This document shows positions 40,661 to 51,384 of a stretch of 64,000 nt of DNA, one piece after another. Source of the DNA: Alphaproteobacteria bacterium (lineage in GTDB: Bacteria; Pseudomonadota; Alphaproteobacteria; Micavibrionales; Micavibrionaceae); contig JAUHVY010000001.1 in NCBI GenBank assembly GCA_030424975.1, positions 741,093 to 805,092 of the forward strand, in the 5' to 3' direction. The notes beneath the pieces were generated by a model, which did not search any database, was not told the DNA's origin, and saw only the letters and a program-made list of their open reading frames with translations. A program made the translations under genes and the position numbers. The stretch's first letter is position 1. Every line of letters begins with the position of its first letter.

Positions 40661-41464
40661 TTAGCTAGCGAGCTCTTTCAATGATTCGTGTGGCGGCATA
40701 CCAACAGCATTAAACCCGCAATCAACGTAGTGAATCTCTCCAGTCACCGCGCCCGACAACTCAGAAAGCAGGTAGACACCCGTACCCCCCAGCTCCTTAA
40801 GCTCAACAGGACGACGTAGAGGTGATGTCAGCTCGTTATACTGGAATGTTTTACGTGCGCCGCCAATAACGGCACCGGCTAGCGTACGCATCGGGCCAGC
40901 AGAAATCGCATTTACGCGAATCCCTTGTGGTCCAAGATCTGCTGCTAAATATCGAACAGATGCCTCAAGTGCAGCCTTAGCAACACCCATTACGTTATAA
41001 TTAGGCATAACCTTTTCAGCACCGTAATAACTTAGCGTAACGGCACTCGCGCCTTCGCTCATTATGTCTTTTGCGCGGCGCATTACGGAAGTAAATGAAT
41101 AGCAAGAAATATGCATTGTATTCAGGAAGTTATTTAATGTTGTATCAACATAACGCCCCTGTAATTCCTCTTTGTTTGAATACGCAATAGCATGGATGAC
41201 GAAATCAATTTCGCCCCACTCCGCCTTTAAAGTATCAAACAAACGATCAAGGTCTTCTTCCTTTGATACGTCACAATCGATAACAATGTTGGACCCAATA
41301 CTATCCGCCAAAGGCTTTACACGTTTGCCGAATGCATCGCCTTGAAATGTAAAAGCCATCTCGGCGCCCTGCTCATGCAGCGCTTTAGCCATGCCCCAAG
41401 CGATAGAGCGCTCGTTTGCAACCCCCATTACAAGACCCTTTTTGCCTTTCATAAGATCGCTCAT
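40661..41464 (-). CDS. fabI: Enoyl-ACP reductase
   Basis: GKKGLVMGVANERSIAWGMAKAL, YYGAEKVMPNYNVMGVAKAALEASVRYLA. Confidence 0.96.
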   Translation of the reverse strand: MSDLMKGKKGLVMGVANERSIAWGMAKALHEQGAEMAFTFQGDAFGKRVKPLADSIGSNIVIDCDVSKEEDLDRLFDTLKAEWGEIDFVIHAIAYSNKEELQGRYVDTTLNNFLNTMHISCYSFTSVMRRAKDIMSEGASAVTLSYYGAEKVMPNYNVMGVAKAALEASVRYLAADLGPQGIRVNAISAGPMRTLAGAVIGGARKTFQYNELTSPLRRPVELKELGGTGVYLLSELSGAVTGEIHYVDCGFNAVGMPPHESLKELAS

Positions 41465-41488
41465 AACACTAATTCCTTACTAATCTAA

Positions 41489-41824
41489 TTAATATAATCT
41501 ACCGCCATTGGGCACTGTCTGTGATGGGTGAAGCAAAACCACCTCACCATTTTCATCCGGAACCCCGAGCGTTAAAACCTCTGACATAAACGGACCGATT
41601 TGGCGTGACTCAAAATTCACAACAGCCATAACCTGTTTACCGATTAATTCTTCTTTCGTATAATTCTTCGTAATTTGCGCAGATGTTTTTTTTCTGCCGA
41701 TCTTTTCACCAAAATCGATAAATAATTTATACGCAGGCTTCCTTGCTTCGGGAAAATCTTGCGCCTCGACTATTGTACCGACACGGATATCAACTTTTAA
41801 AAAATCATCAAATGCTATGGTCAT
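41489..41824 (-). CDS. tRNA-binding (CsaA-like) domain protein
   Basis: DFLKVDIRVGTIVEAQDFPEARKPAYKLFIDFGE. Confidence 0.92.
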   Translation of the reverse strand: MTIAFDDFLKVDIRVGTIVEAQDFPEARKPAYKLFIDFGEKIGRKKTSAQITKNYTKEELIGKQVMAVVNFESRQIGPFMSEVLTLGVPDENGEVVLLHPSQTVPNGGRLY

Positions 41825-41831
41825 TATGGGC

Positions 41832-43058
41832 TTAATCCTTGTACTTGCTCATCGCAAGAGTACAATTCGTACCGCCAAAACCAAAACTATTCGAAATAAC
41901 TGTTTCATGATCCACGTTATCAATGCGCTCTAACGCAATCGGCATTCCTTTTGCACCGTCATCCAATGTTTCAACATTGATGCTTGGACAAACAAAATTG
42001 TGCTTCATCATCAGCAAACAATAGATCGCCTCTTGCACACCGGTCGCACCCAACGAATGACCGGTCATGGATTTTGTCGCGCTGATATACGGTAAATCCT
42101 GATCCAATGGCTCAAAAACTTCACGTACTGCGTTTAATTCCGTAATATCGCCGACAGGTGTCGATGTACCGTGTGAATTAATATATGTCACAGGTGTTTT
42201 AACAGTTGATAAAGCTTGCTTCATACAACGAACAGCACCTTCACCACTTGGTGCAACCATATCATGGCCATCTGATGTCGCGCCGTAACCTGTTACCTCA
42301 GCATAAATTTTTGCGCCACGAGCCTTGGCACGTTCAAGTTCCTCAAGAACCAGCACGCCACCGCCACCGGCAATAACAAAACCATCGCGGTTTGCATCAT
42401 ATGCACGTGCAGCTTTTTCAGGCGTATCATTATAATTCGAAGACATAGCACCCATAGCGTCGAACAAAACAGATAATGTCCAATCAAGCTCTTCGGCACC
42501 ACCAGCGAACATTACATCTTGCTTACCCCATTGGATTTGCTCAACCGCATTACCAATACAATGTGCAGACGTCGAACAGGCAGACGAAATAGAGTAATTA
42601 ATACCCTTAATTTTAAAATTCGTTGCAATTGTTGCAGATGTTGTAGAGCTCATACATTTTGGTACAGCAAACGGTCCAACACGTTTCGGCCCCTTTTCAC
42701 GCGTAATATCAGCAGCAGCCACCTGTGAACGCGTTGAAGGGCCACCAGAACCCATAATGATACCTGTACGCTCGTTGCTAATATCACCTTCTTCAAGACC
42801 GGAATCAGCAATTGCCTGTTCCATAGCGATGTGGTTATAAGCCGCAGTATCGCCCATAAAACGCAATAAACGTTTATCGATGTGTTCAGAAAAATCGATA
42901 TTCGGCTTACCATGAACCTGAGAGCGGAAACCAAGTTCCGTATATTCGGGGGCAGCAGAAATACCGGATTTCCCGGCTTTAAGAGATTCGAGAACCTCAT
43001 CTACGTTATTTCCGATACAGGACACAATCCCCATTCCGGTGATAACTACACGGCGCAT
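41832..43058 (-). CDS. fabB: 3-oxoacyl-ACP synthase I
   Basis: [35 protein letters not shown] active site, [11 protein letters not shown]; start at 43058 chosen (track 43106). Confidence 0.95.
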   Translation of the reverse strand: MRRVVITGMGIVSCIGNNVDEVLESLKAGKSGISAAPEYTELGFRSQVHGKPNIDFSEHIDKRLLRFMGDTAAYNHIAMEQAIADSGLEEGDISNERTGIIMGSGGPSTRSQVAAADITREKGPKRVGPFAVPKCMSSTTSATIATNFKIKGINYSISSACSTSAHCIGNAVEQIQWGKQDVMFAGGAEELDWTLSVLFDAMGAMSSNYNDTPEKAARAYDANRDGFVIAGGGGVLVLEELERAKARGAKIYAEVTGYGATSDGHDMVAPSGEGAVRCMKQALSTVKTPVTYINSHGTSTPVGDITELNAVREVFEPLDQDLPYISATKSMTGHSLGATGVQEAIYCLLMMKHNFVCPSINVETLDDGAKGMPIALERIDNVDHETVISNSFGFGGTNCTLAMSKYKD

Positions 43059-43083
43059 GACGCACTCCTTTTTTCGATTTAAC

Positions 43084-43605
43084 TTATTTTGCTTTCGAGT
43101 TATCAAATAACCCGACCTTCATGCCTGATACTTTACAAGCAACTTCACCGTCAACATAGACGGTTCCGTCACCAATACCAAGCACAAGCTTTCCGGACAT
43201 CACACGTTTTATATCAACGACATATTTCACTAGCTTCGCAGTTGGTTGAATTTGTTCAGAAAGCTTAATCTCACCGACGCCAAGCGCACGGCCAGAACCG
43301 GGTGCACCTGTCCAACCAAGATAGAATCCCAATAACTGCCATAATGCATCAAGGCCTAAGCAGCCAGGCATGACAGGGTCACCTTCGAAGTGACACTCGA
43401 AGAACCATAGATCAGGATTAATATCGAATTCCGCAACAATCGTACCTTTACCGTATGCGCCGCCTTCGCTCGACACTTCGGTGATACGATCAAACATCAA
43501 CATCGGCGGTAAAGGAAGCTGCGCATTACCCGGGCCGAACAATTCGCCCTTGCCACATGAAATAATTTCTTCGTAAGAATAGCTGGATTTAGGTACAAAA
43601 GTCAT
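43084..43605 (-). CDS. fabA: 3-hydroxydecanoyl-ACP dehydratase/isomerase
   Basis: [48 protein letters not shown]. Confidence 0.96.
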   Translation of the reverse strand: MTFVPKSSYSYEEIISCGKGELFGPGNAQLPLPPMLMFDRITEVSSEGGAYGKGTIVAEFDINPDLWFFECHFEGDPVMPGCLGLDALWQLLGFYLGWTGAPGSGRALGVGEIKLSEQIQPTAKLVKYVVDIKRVMSGKLVLGIGDGTVYVDGEVACKVSGMKVGLFDNSKAK

Positions 43606-43697
43606 AATCTCTCACTGATTTTAATAATTACAACCTGTTTTATACGAGGTTATCCCTATGGGAGCAAGGCACTTTTGCGGATAAAAAAAGATATCAG

Positions 43698-44675
43698 TTA
43701 GTAAGATACCATATCAAAATCAAGACACACATATTTATAGCTTTCCGTGATGGCGGACATCGCCAGTGGCTTAGCTATTGCGGGCTCGATTTCCGGAAGC
43801 TCACCGCCGGATGCAACGGCAATCATTCGTCCCGCCGCCTTGGCACATGCAACGGCCTGATCGTATGGCCCAGCTAAAGATATAGCACGGAAAAAACGCA
43901 AGCATACAGGCTCTAGCTCTCGTATCAATGATACAGGCGCATTAACAGGTGTATCATTTGCCGCCAAACCAAAACGCCAGTCACTCCCTGCAGGAACACC
44001 CAAACGAACGGCCTCTTGTGTCATTGTATATACCACGCGATCAAGGTTCTCAGGCAAATCACAGCCACGGAACAAATAACAAGCATCATCAGAACTTAGG
44101 GATATCGCAAGGCGACGACCAGCAACACCACTCAATGCCGCGATACAATCACCAATCGTCCACCCCTTAAAGCCTACCTTCTGATCAATAACAACATCAC
44201 ATAATTCCTGCGCGGCGACCTCATATGCCATGCAACGCTTCACACACTCCATAAGTAATCGGAGGCTTTCTGCACGATGCACACCCATTTCTTCCCACCC
44301 AACAATAACATGGTGGAATACAGTAAGAATCAAATCATGCAGTTCAAAATTACAATCTAACCACTCCTCAAAAAACACACGCGCAGCCAAACGCCCACGC
44401 TCAGTTTCGTGATCAATGATATGCGCAGGCGGAAGTGCATATGGCGCTAACATGCCTTGTGCCGGGTGACAACCAAGCATTTCCGCAAGCTTTTTGAAAC
44501 TCGCCTGCATCGCAGAATCGGAATCATCGAATATAAGATATGTTTCCACCAACACGCCGGCCATGTGTTGAATCACTTTCATACCATCTACGCCGCGCTC
44601 ATGGTCAGCAGCAAGCTGAATCAGTGCAGAGTAGAAACGGGCGCCCATTTCCGGCTTATTTGTTAAAGCAAACAT
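43698..44675 (-). CDS. Hypothetical protein, no family recognised
   Basis: 325-aa uninterrupted ORF between the fab operon and an SH3-domain gene. Confidence 0.7.
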   Translation of the reverse strand: MFALTNKPEMGARFYSALIQLAADHERGVDGMKVIQHMAGVLVETYLIFDDSDSAMQASFKKLAEMLGCHPAQGMLAPYALPPAHIIDHETERGRLAARVFFEEWLDCNFELHDLILTVFHHVIVGWEEMGVHRAESLRLLMECVKRCMAYEVAAQELCDVVIDQKVGFKGWTIGDCIAALSGVAGRRLAISLSSDDACYLFRGCDLPENLDRVVYTMTQEAVRLGVPAGSDWRFGLAANDTPVNAPVSLIRELEPVCLRFFRAISLAGPYDQAVACAKAAGRMIAVASGGELPEIEPAIAKPLAMSAITESYKYVCLDFDMVSY

Positions 44676-44764
44676 ATTATTCTTAGAGACCTTAAAAGAC
44701 TGGGTTTGTGGAATAAGGTTAAGGAGGGAAGTGAACGCGAAGAACGAACACTATATTTATGATT

Positions 44765-45301
44765 CTAATCAATATTTTCGTGTTCGTAAACACCCCAAAG
44801 CAAATTTCTTTCGATCCATCCCGAAAAACCACCTGCTTTTATCTCGCACCACCTATCTTCACAGCGGTCAATTTCAACCAAAGATAACGGTTCAAGTTGT
44901 AGCGAAACTATTGATTTTGAATCATTATTTTTAATGGGCTTAGTATACGCATTAACCGCGACAACACCCATTATAAGGGCAGTTCTTTTTCCTGATAAAA
45001 GTGTGTGATAAACCCACCCTTCTTGCTCTTCATGGTCTTTTATTTTGCGCCAATTACCATATTCCAAGACAATTTCCACCGGAAGGTCAGCTTTTTGAAT
45101 CACCCATTTCACCGGATATTTTTGCCCCGGGCCTGTACGCACATTTGTTTCGTCACGCGATAAAGATACAAAGCGCGGCAAAGGCAAACCTGTAACACTA
45201 TATGCATCAGCCTTTTCAGCATACGAAATCCCCACCACCGCAGGCGATGATGAGAGCAAAAAGAAAACAAACAGAAAAGTGCAAAGAAATCTTGCGTTCA
45301 T
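44765..45301 (-). CDS. Secreted bacterial SH3-domain protein
   Basis: Signal peptide; SLSRDETNVRTGPGQKYPVKWVIQKADLPVEIVLEYGNWRKIKDHEEQEGWVYHTLLSGKR, second SH3-like repeat. Confidence 0.88.
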   Translation of the reverse strand: MNARFLCTFLFVFFLLSSSPAVVGISYAEKADAYSVTGLPLPRFVSLSRDETNVRTGPGQKYPVKWVIQKADLPVEIVLEYGNWRKIKDHEEQEGWVYHTLLSGKRTALIMGVVAVNAYTKPIKNNDSKSIVSLQLEPLSLVEIDRCEDRWCEIKAGGFSGWIERNLLWGVYEHENID

Positions 45302-45329
45302 ACCCCTATTATATGATAAAAACCGCGTT

Positions 45330-46307
45330 ATGAATCAAGAGAATAAAGCATTACCGTATTTTAGTGTTGCGCCGATGATGGATTGGACTGATCGTCATTG
45401 CCGGTATTTTCATCGATTATTATCACCGCATACCTTGCTTTATACCGAAATGATTACAACGGGCGCCCTCCTTCATGGTGATGCACCGCGCTTCTTACGA
45501 TATGATCAAGCAGAGCACCCTGTTGCCCTCCAGCTTGGCGGCTCCGATCCTCGGGATCTGGCAACTTGCGCAAAGATGGGCGAAGATCACGGATACGATG
45601 AAATTAACCTGAATTGCGGTTGCCCTTCTGATCGTGTACAAAAAGGCAAAATTGGTGCAATCCTCATGGCTGAGCCCGAGCTTGTTGCACAATGCGTTGA
45701 TCAAATGCAAAAACAAGTAAAAATTCCCGTTACCGTGAAATGCCGCATCGGCATTGATGAACAAGATGATTTTGATTTTCTTGATCGGTTCATCTCAACA
45801 ATCAGTAAGAGTGGATGCGATACATTTATTATTCACGCACGCAAAGCGTGGCTTAGTGGCCTTAGCCCGAAAGAAAACCGTACAAAGCCACCAATAAATT
45901 ATGCGCGCGTTCTTGAGATTAAGGAAAAGCACCCATCACTTAATATTTCCGTGAATGGTGACATTAAAACCGTTGAGGCTGTGAAAGGTCATTTACAAAA
46001 TGTCGAAAGCGTTATGATCGGGCGCGAAGCATATCAAAACCCCTATTTGCTCGCACAACTGGAGCATGAAATTTACAAAACAGACTTAGCGGATCGTTAT
46101 AAAATTGCCCGCGCAATGATTCCCTATATTGAAAAACAGCAGAAAGATTTTGATACACCAATCAAATCAATTACGCGCCACATGACGGGTTTATTCCATG
46201 AGCAAAAAGGCGCAAAAAAATGGAGGCAACTTCTTTCGACGCTGCCTCATGAATTGGGTGCAAAACCCACTTTAATAGATGATGTACTTCAACAGATGCA
46301 TCTCTAG
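45330..46307 (+). CDS. dusA: tRNA-dihydrouridine(20/20a) synthase
   Basis: FSVAPMMDWTDRHCRYFHRLLSPHTLLYTEMITTGALLHGD, EINLNCGCPSDRVQ; start chosen at 45330 (track 45279). Confidence 0.95.
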   Translation: MNQENKALPYFSVAPMMDWTDRHCRYFHRLLSPHTLLYTEMITTGALLHGDAPRFLRYDQAEHPVALQLGGSDPRDLATCAKMGEDHGYDEINLNCGCPSDRVQKGKIGAILMAEPELVAQCVDQMQKQVKIPVTVKCRIGIDEQDDFDFLDRFISTISKSGCDTFIIHARKAWLSGLSPKENRTKPPINYARVLEIKEKHPSLNISVNGDIKTVEAVKGHLQNVESVMIGREAYQNPYLLAQLEHEIYKTDLADRYKIARAMIPYIEKQQKDFDTPIKSITRHMTGLFHEQKGAKKWRQLLSTLPHELGAKPTLIDDVLQQMHL

Positions 46308-46308
46308 A

Positions 46309-46935
46309 TTAAACGGAGCCAATAAGCTTATCTTCAATCATTTCAACAAAACCATCCTTTGTGACCTCAAAGTCACAGTCATATAAATAACCGCCACAAA
46401 GAATACGCGTATGAATGGCATAAACACCCATTTCAGATGCATCTTTAACACTTGATCCGATAAATTTACGCAAATGGCGTGTCTTTTCGTACTCGCTATA
46501 ATCCCTAATGAATTCGCTTTGCTGCCCCTCGATGACATAAAAAGGGAACCCCTCATCATTGACCGTAAACATATTAAAGAATTTCAGGTAATCGAAAACA
46601 TTATCAAACGTAATATTAAGTTCCGATTCTTCATTCACCTCATGGATCACATCGGAAGAACCTTTTAGCTGCACATATTCGCCGTGTCCGTATTTCAAGA
46701 AAAAGTAAAACGCAGGCTCTACATTTTCATCAAGATAGCGAATTTGTATTAAGCTTACGTCACCATAAAACGGAAGCGGTTTTATATAAACATCAGCATT
46801 CCCTTGCGTATATGTCACGTCATCAATCGGGCTGACGAAAGCCAGAAAACCTTTTTCATTCTCATACCGTTTCCAACTTTTATCTTCTTTATCAAAAATA
46901 TTTACGAGTTTATCCGTATATAGATCACTAGCCAT
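46309..46935 (-). CDS. Hypothetical protein
   Basis: 208-aa ORF, no recognised motif. Confidence 0.65.
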   Translation of the reverse strand: MASDLYTDKLVNIFDKEDKSWKRYENEKGFLAFVSPIDDVTYTQGNADVYIKPLPFYGDVSLIQIRYLDENVEPAFYFFLKYGHGEYVQLKGSSDVIHEVNEESELNITFDNVFDYLKFFNMFTVNDEGFPFYVIEGQQSEFIRDYSEYEKTRHLRKFIGSSVKDASEMGVYAIHTRILCGGYLYDCDFEVTKDGFVEMIEDKLIGSV

Positions 46936-46951
46936 TTATTACTCCTTATAG

Positions 46952-47320
46952 CTACGTATTACTCGGCAAAGCACCACCGACCTGAAAACTTTCACCACAA
47001 CCGCAGCGCGCTATTTCATTTGGGTTTATAAAATCAAAACGAGAATTGCCAAGTTCATCTGTGATGTAATCAATGGTCATACCAAACAGCATCCATGAAT
47101 AAATTTTTGGTATAAAAATCTCTGCGCCGTTTTCGCTGAATAACTCATCCTTTTTCAGATCGTCGCCCTGCTCCACATATTCCATTTTGTAACTATTACC
47201 CGAGCAGCCAGTCGCCTTAATCGTCAAACGAACGCCAAGCGCTCCTTCGGGAGCCTTGCTAAGCAACGCATTGATTTGCACTGCTGCTTTTTCTGTAATT
47301 TTAATGGGTGCATTTGTCAT
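46952..47320 (-). CDS. sufA: HesB/IscA/SufA family Fe-S carrier
   Basis: MTNAPIKITEKAAVQINALL...LTIKATGCSGNSYKMEY...CGCGESFQV (three conserved Cys); start at 47320, not the track start 47488. Confidence 0.9.
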   Translation of the reverse strand: MTNAPIKITEKAAVQINALLSKAPEGALGVRLTIKATGCSGNSYKMEYVEQGDDLKKDELFSENGAEIFIPKIYSWMLFGMTIDYITDELGNSRFDFINPNEIARCGCGESFQVGGALPSNT

Positions 47321-47331
47321 TTCATTACCCT

Positions 47332-47730
47332 TTACATAAACATATTCAGCTGCATTTTCGCGGTTTCGGCCATCATTGACGGGTTCCATTGCGGCTCCCA
47401 TATAATTTCGACTTCTACACCGCCAACACCTTCCAGTGGCAAAATCGCACCCTGAATCCAGCCTGGCATTTCTTGTGCCACAGGGCATGCAGGTGAGGTC
47501 AAAGACATATTAACTTTCACATCTGATACACCATTTTCCTCAGGCAATATTGTAACTTTATAAATCAAGCCAAGCTCGTACACATTAACAGGAATTTCAG
47601 GGTCATAAATTTCCTTTAAAACCTTTTCAATTTCCGGCCAAAGCGCATGATCACGCGGCACATCCACATGCGGAGGCTGCGTTAAATGGTCATAATTTTC
47701 TTCTACTGTTTCGGGCTTGTTTTCTGACAT
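47332..47730 (-). CDS. sufT: SufT-like DUF59/MIP18 family protein
   Basis: VLKEIYDPEIPVNVYELGLIYKVTI, MSLTSPACPVAQEMPGWIQGAILPLEGV. Confidence 0.9.
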   Translation of the reverse strand: MSENKPETVEENYDHLTQPPHVDVPRDHALWPEIEKVLKEIYDPEIPVNVYELGLIYKVTILPEENGVSDVKVNMSLTSPACPVAQEMPGWIQGAILPLEGVGGVEVEIIWEPQWNPSMMAETAKMQLNMFM

Positions 47731-47737
47731 ATTTTTA

Positions 47738-48316
47738 CTATTTCATACATGAACTCATTACTGATGCAGACAATACAACAGTCTCTTGATCTGGTCCTGT
47801 TTTTCCTAACGGCTTACTATTTTCAAAAAGTGCGCTAAAACCTTGCTTTTTAAAATTTGGTTTTTCTTTAAAATCAACAGCAGAAAGAGCCGCAAATTTA
47901 ACTTTTTTAGAAAAACACTCACAGTCCAACCGTGCCTTAGACCCTCCGCTATTTTCTAACAATCCATTAATGTGATTGCATGTTTTATTATTAATCTTAT
48001 TGTAGCTCACATCTGCGCACATTTGGAAGAAACTCTCCATTGTGTTCCCGCTTTTAATGATCGCTTCCTCTTCTTTAAGGCCGTCATTTATACAAGAGCA
48101 AAAATTCTTCGGCGTCGGAATTTTATAATATTTGGTAGACATTGAAGCAGGCATACAATACTCGTCAACAACGGTCGTAGCAACATAATCAGAAGAATCC
48201 TTAGCCATAGCCTCTTCTATAAAAAAAACAGACTTATTATATTCTGTAACGACCAAAAAAATAGAAACTGTTGCAAATGCAAAAGCCCCTAAAAATAAAA
48301 TTCTAATTACCCCCAC
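47738..48316 (-). CDS. Hypothetical Cys-containing exported protein
   Basis: 192 aa; N-terminal TM/signal, multiple Cys (YCMPAS, FCSCIND, QMCADV, KTCNHI, DCECFS). Confidence 0.65.
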   Translation of the reverse strand: MGVIRILFLGAFAFATVSIFLVVTEYNKSVFFIEEAMAKDSSDYVATTVVDEYCMPASMSTKYYKIPTPKNFCSCINDGLKEEEAIIKSGNTMESFFQMCADVSYNKINNKTCNHINGLLENSGGSKARLDCECFSKKVKFAALSAVDFKEKPNFKKQGFSALFENSKPLGKTGPDQETVVLSASVMSSCMK

Positions 48317-48349
48317 AAAGTATCTCCCGTAATAATAATGACAAGCTAC

Positions 48350-49588
48350 TTACCCGATAAACAATTGCTGCACTTTTTTCAAGCCATGAACCAAGGAATC
48401 TACATCATCTTGATTGTTATACATACCAAGAGACGCACGTGCGGTTGCATCTATCCCCATTGATTCCATTAACGGCATTGCACAATGATGCCCGCATCGC
48501 ACTGCCACACCACATTGATCGAGGATCATACCGATATCACTCGGATGTGCGCCTTCCATTGTGAAACTAAAAATGCCAGCTTTTTGAGAGATATCTTTTG
48601 GCCCATAAAGTGTAAGGCCGTCAATTTCACCCAACACTTTTTGTGCATAGGTCGCAAGTTCAGTTTCATACGCCGAAATTTTATCCATGCCGATTGCTGA
48701 TAAATAATCGATCGCCGCACCAAGGCCGATAACCTCAACGATAGCAGGCGTTCCCGCTTCGAATTTAAACGGCGCTTCTCGGTATGTAATACCTGATTTA
48801 AAACTAACGCGCTCTATCATATCGCCGCCGCCCTGATATGGCGGCATTGCATCAAGCAAATCATACTTTCCGTATAAAACACCTATGCCGCTCGGCGCGT
48901 ATAATTTATGCCCAGTAAAAACATAGAAATCGGCATCAATATCAACAACATTTACACGGCGGTGAACTACGCCTTGCGATCCATCGACAAGTATTTTGAT
49001 ATCCGCATTATATGCACGGGCCGTTTGAACAATTTCAGTAATCGAATTTATCGTGCCGAGCGCATTTGAAATCTCGACCACACCGATCAGCTTCGTTTTA
49101 TCAGAAAGCATTGCCTTAAATGCATCGAGGTCAAGTATTCCATCAGATGTAACAGGCACAACCTTTACCGTTATACCAAACTGATCCTCCAGAATTTTCC
49201 ACGGCACGATATTAGCATGATGCTCCATCTCCGTGATGATCACTTCATCACCGTGTGAAAGGTTCTCACGCCCCCAGCACTGCGCGACAAGGTTTATACC
49301 CTCGGTAGAGTTACGCGTAAAAACAATGTTTTTATCTGACGGCGCACCAATAAATTGCGCCACCTTTTTACGAACATCTTCAAAGCTCTGTGTCAGGTTT
49401 TGTGAAATTTCATACAAACCACGATGGATATTTGAATATCCACCACGAAGCACCGCATCCATTGCATCAATCACCGCCGATGGTTTTTGGGCGCTTGCAC
49501 CACTATCCAGGAACGCAAGAGGCTGGCCGCTCATCGTTTTTGACAGAGCAGGAAAATCATTTCGCCATGGTGATTGAATATTTACCAT
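48350..49588 (-). CDS. sufS: Cysteine desulfurase SufS family
   Basis: LDSGASAQKP, TEMEHHANIVPW, TGHKLYAPSGIGVLYGK PLP Lys, VRCGHHCAMP active-site Cys. Confidence 0.96.
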   Translation of the reverse strand: MVNIQSPWRNDFPALSKTMSGQPLAFLDSGASAQKPSAVIDAMDAVLRGGYSNIHRGLYEISQNLTQSFEDVRKKVAQFIGAPSDKNIVFTRNSTEGINLVAQCWGRENLSHGDEVIITEMEHHANIVPWKILEDQFGITVKVVPVTSDGILDLDAFKAMLSDKTKLIGVVEISNALGTINSITEIVQTARAYNADIKILVDGSQGVVHRRVNVVDIDADFYVFTGHKLYAPSGIGVLYGKYDLLDAMPPYQGGGDMIERVSFKSGITYREAPFKFEAGTPAIVEVIGLGAAIDYLSAIGMDKISAYETELATYAQKVLGEIDGLTLYGPKDISQKAGIFSFTMEGAHPSDIGMILDQCGVAVRCGHHCAMPLMESMGIDATARASLGMYNNQDDVDSLVHGLKKVQQLFIG

Positions 49589-50541
49589 TATAGATGCGCC
49601 TTAAGCCATTCTGCAGTCTTTTCCTTCACAGATTCACACATCGTATCATCGGCGATTTTATCAACAACCTCATCTACGAATGCCTGCATCAGCAACATCT
49701 TCGCCTGTGCCACACTCAATCCACGTGAGCGCAGATAGAATAAAGGCTCCTCGTCCAATGCGCCTGTTGTCGTTCCATGTGAACATTTAACATCATCGGC
49801 ATAGATCTCAAGCTCGGGCTTTGTGTCCATCTCTGCCTTTGGCGAGAGAAGGATAGTATTTGCAAGTTGATAACCGTCGGTTTTTTGCGCAGCCTGATGC
49901 ACATGCACTTTCCCTTGAAACACACCGCGCGCAGCATCATCCAGAATGGTGCGATAGAATTGGTTAGACACACAGTGCGGAGCGGCATGCTCCATCACGA
50001 TGGTCGTATCACCATGTTGCGCCCCCTTCAGAAGGTTTACCCCATTCAAAGAACAATCAATACCCGAACCGTTCAAAACGGCATGCATGTCATGACGCGT
50101 CATCTTGCCGCCAAGATTAATGCTAAAGCTGTTCAGGTATGAATCACGCTCCATTGTGATGTGCACCATATTTGTTTGCACACCTTCCAAGCTATCTTCC
50201 TGAATGCGAATATGGTTTAGACGCGCATTTGCACCAAGCACAATCTCCGTACCCATATTTTTCCAATATGCGCCCTGCCCGTCATGGCGTTCAATGACTG
50301 TGGCTTGCGCCCCGTCCTCAAGAATAATTTTCAGGCGATACTGATGATGCACTCCATCAACACCTGTCCACAAAATATCCTCAACTTGTTCACTGATTTG
50401 TCCACGGGTTTTGTGGATAACAATTTCCTTCACGTCCTCAGGCTCGGCAGACGCCAAATCACCAAGGGCACGAGGCAAGTTTGTATATTTCCACTCCTCT
50501 ACCTTTGGGGTCGGCAGTTCGGCGGTATTTAATTCTCTCAT
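49588..50541 (-). CDS. sufD: Fe-S cluster assembly protein SufD
   Basis: KVEEWKYTNLPRAL, KPELEIYADDVKCSHGTTTGALDEEPLFYLRSRG. Confidence 0.95.
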   Translation of the reverse strand: MRELNTAELPTPKVEEWKYTNLPRALGDLASAEPEDVKEIVIHKTRGQISEQVEDILWTGVDGVHHQYRLKIILEDGAQATVIERHDGQGAYWKNMGTEIVLGANARLNHIRIQEDSLEGVQTNMVHITMERDSYLNSFSINLGGKMTRHDMHAVLNGSGIDCSLNGVNLLKGAQHGDTTIVMEHAAPHCVSNQFYRTILDDAARGVFQGKVHVHQAAQKTDGYQLANTILLSPKAEMDTKPELEIYADDVKCSHGTTTGALDEEPLFYLRSRGLSVAQAKMLLMQAFVDEVVDKIADDTMCESVKEKTAEWLKAHL

Positions 50542-51305
50542 TACGCGGCGTCCTCCAAAAATTCTGCATAGCCTTTTTCTTCCAGCTCAAGCGCAAGCTC
50601 AGGGCCACCAGTTTTCACAATACGGCCACGCGCCATCACATGCACAACATCAGGTTTGATGTAATCAAGCAGACGCTGGTAATGCGTAATCACAAGGAAA
50701 GAGCGGTTTTCATCACGTAACGCATTCACACCATCCGCAACGACCTTCAATGCGTCAATATCCAGACCGGAATCCGTTTCATCAAGAACACAGAATTTCG
50801 GCTCTAACATCGCCATTTGCAGCACTTCGTTACGTTTTTTCTCACCACCTGAGAAGCCGACATTGACCGCACGTTTAATCATTTCATCTGAGATACCAAG
50901 CTCCTTGGTCTTTGCCTTAATCAGCTTCAACATACCAAGGGCGTCAAGCTCTTCTTGGCCGCGTTGTTTACGGATTGAATTGATGGATGTCTTTAAAAAC
51001 GTGCTCATATTCACACCCGGAATTTCCACAGGGTATTGGAAAGCAAGGAATAAGCCAGCGGCTGCGCGCTCTTCCGGCTCCATATCAAGCAAATCATCAC
51101 CGTCCAATGTCGCAGAACCACCTGTAACCTCGTAATCATCACGACCGGCCAGAACATATGATAATGTCGACTTGCCCGAACCGTTCGGCCCCATAATGGC
51201 ATGCACTTCACCTGGCTTAATCGATAGTGACAGGCCCTTTAGAATTTCTTTTTCCTCACCTTCATCTGTTTCAACAGATGCGCGTAAATCTTTAATCTCA
51301 ATCAT
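50541..51305 (-). CDS. sufC: Fe-S cluster assembly ATPase SufC
   Basis: MGPNGSGKSTLSYVLAG, FSGGEKKRNEVLQ, CVLDETDSGLDIDALKVVADGVN. Confidence 0.97.
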   Translation of the reverse strand: MIEIKDLRASVETDEGEEKEILKGLSLSIKPGEVHAIMGPNGSGKSTLSYVLAGRDDYEVTGGSATLDGDDLLDMEPEERAAAGLFLAFQYPVEIPGVNMSTFLKTSINSIRKQRGQEELDALGMLKLIKAKTKELGISDEMIKRAVNVGFSGGEKKRNEVLQMAMLEPKFCVLDETDSGLDIDALKVVADGVNALRDENRSFLVITHYQRLLDYIKPDVVHVMARGRIVKTGGPELALELEEKGYAEFLEDAA

Positions 51306-51384
51306 TTCTTCTCATTTTCCTCATTTTAGCGTAGGTTATGTCCTAATTTTTTCAAACGGGCAACATCCGGATTATTGATACATC

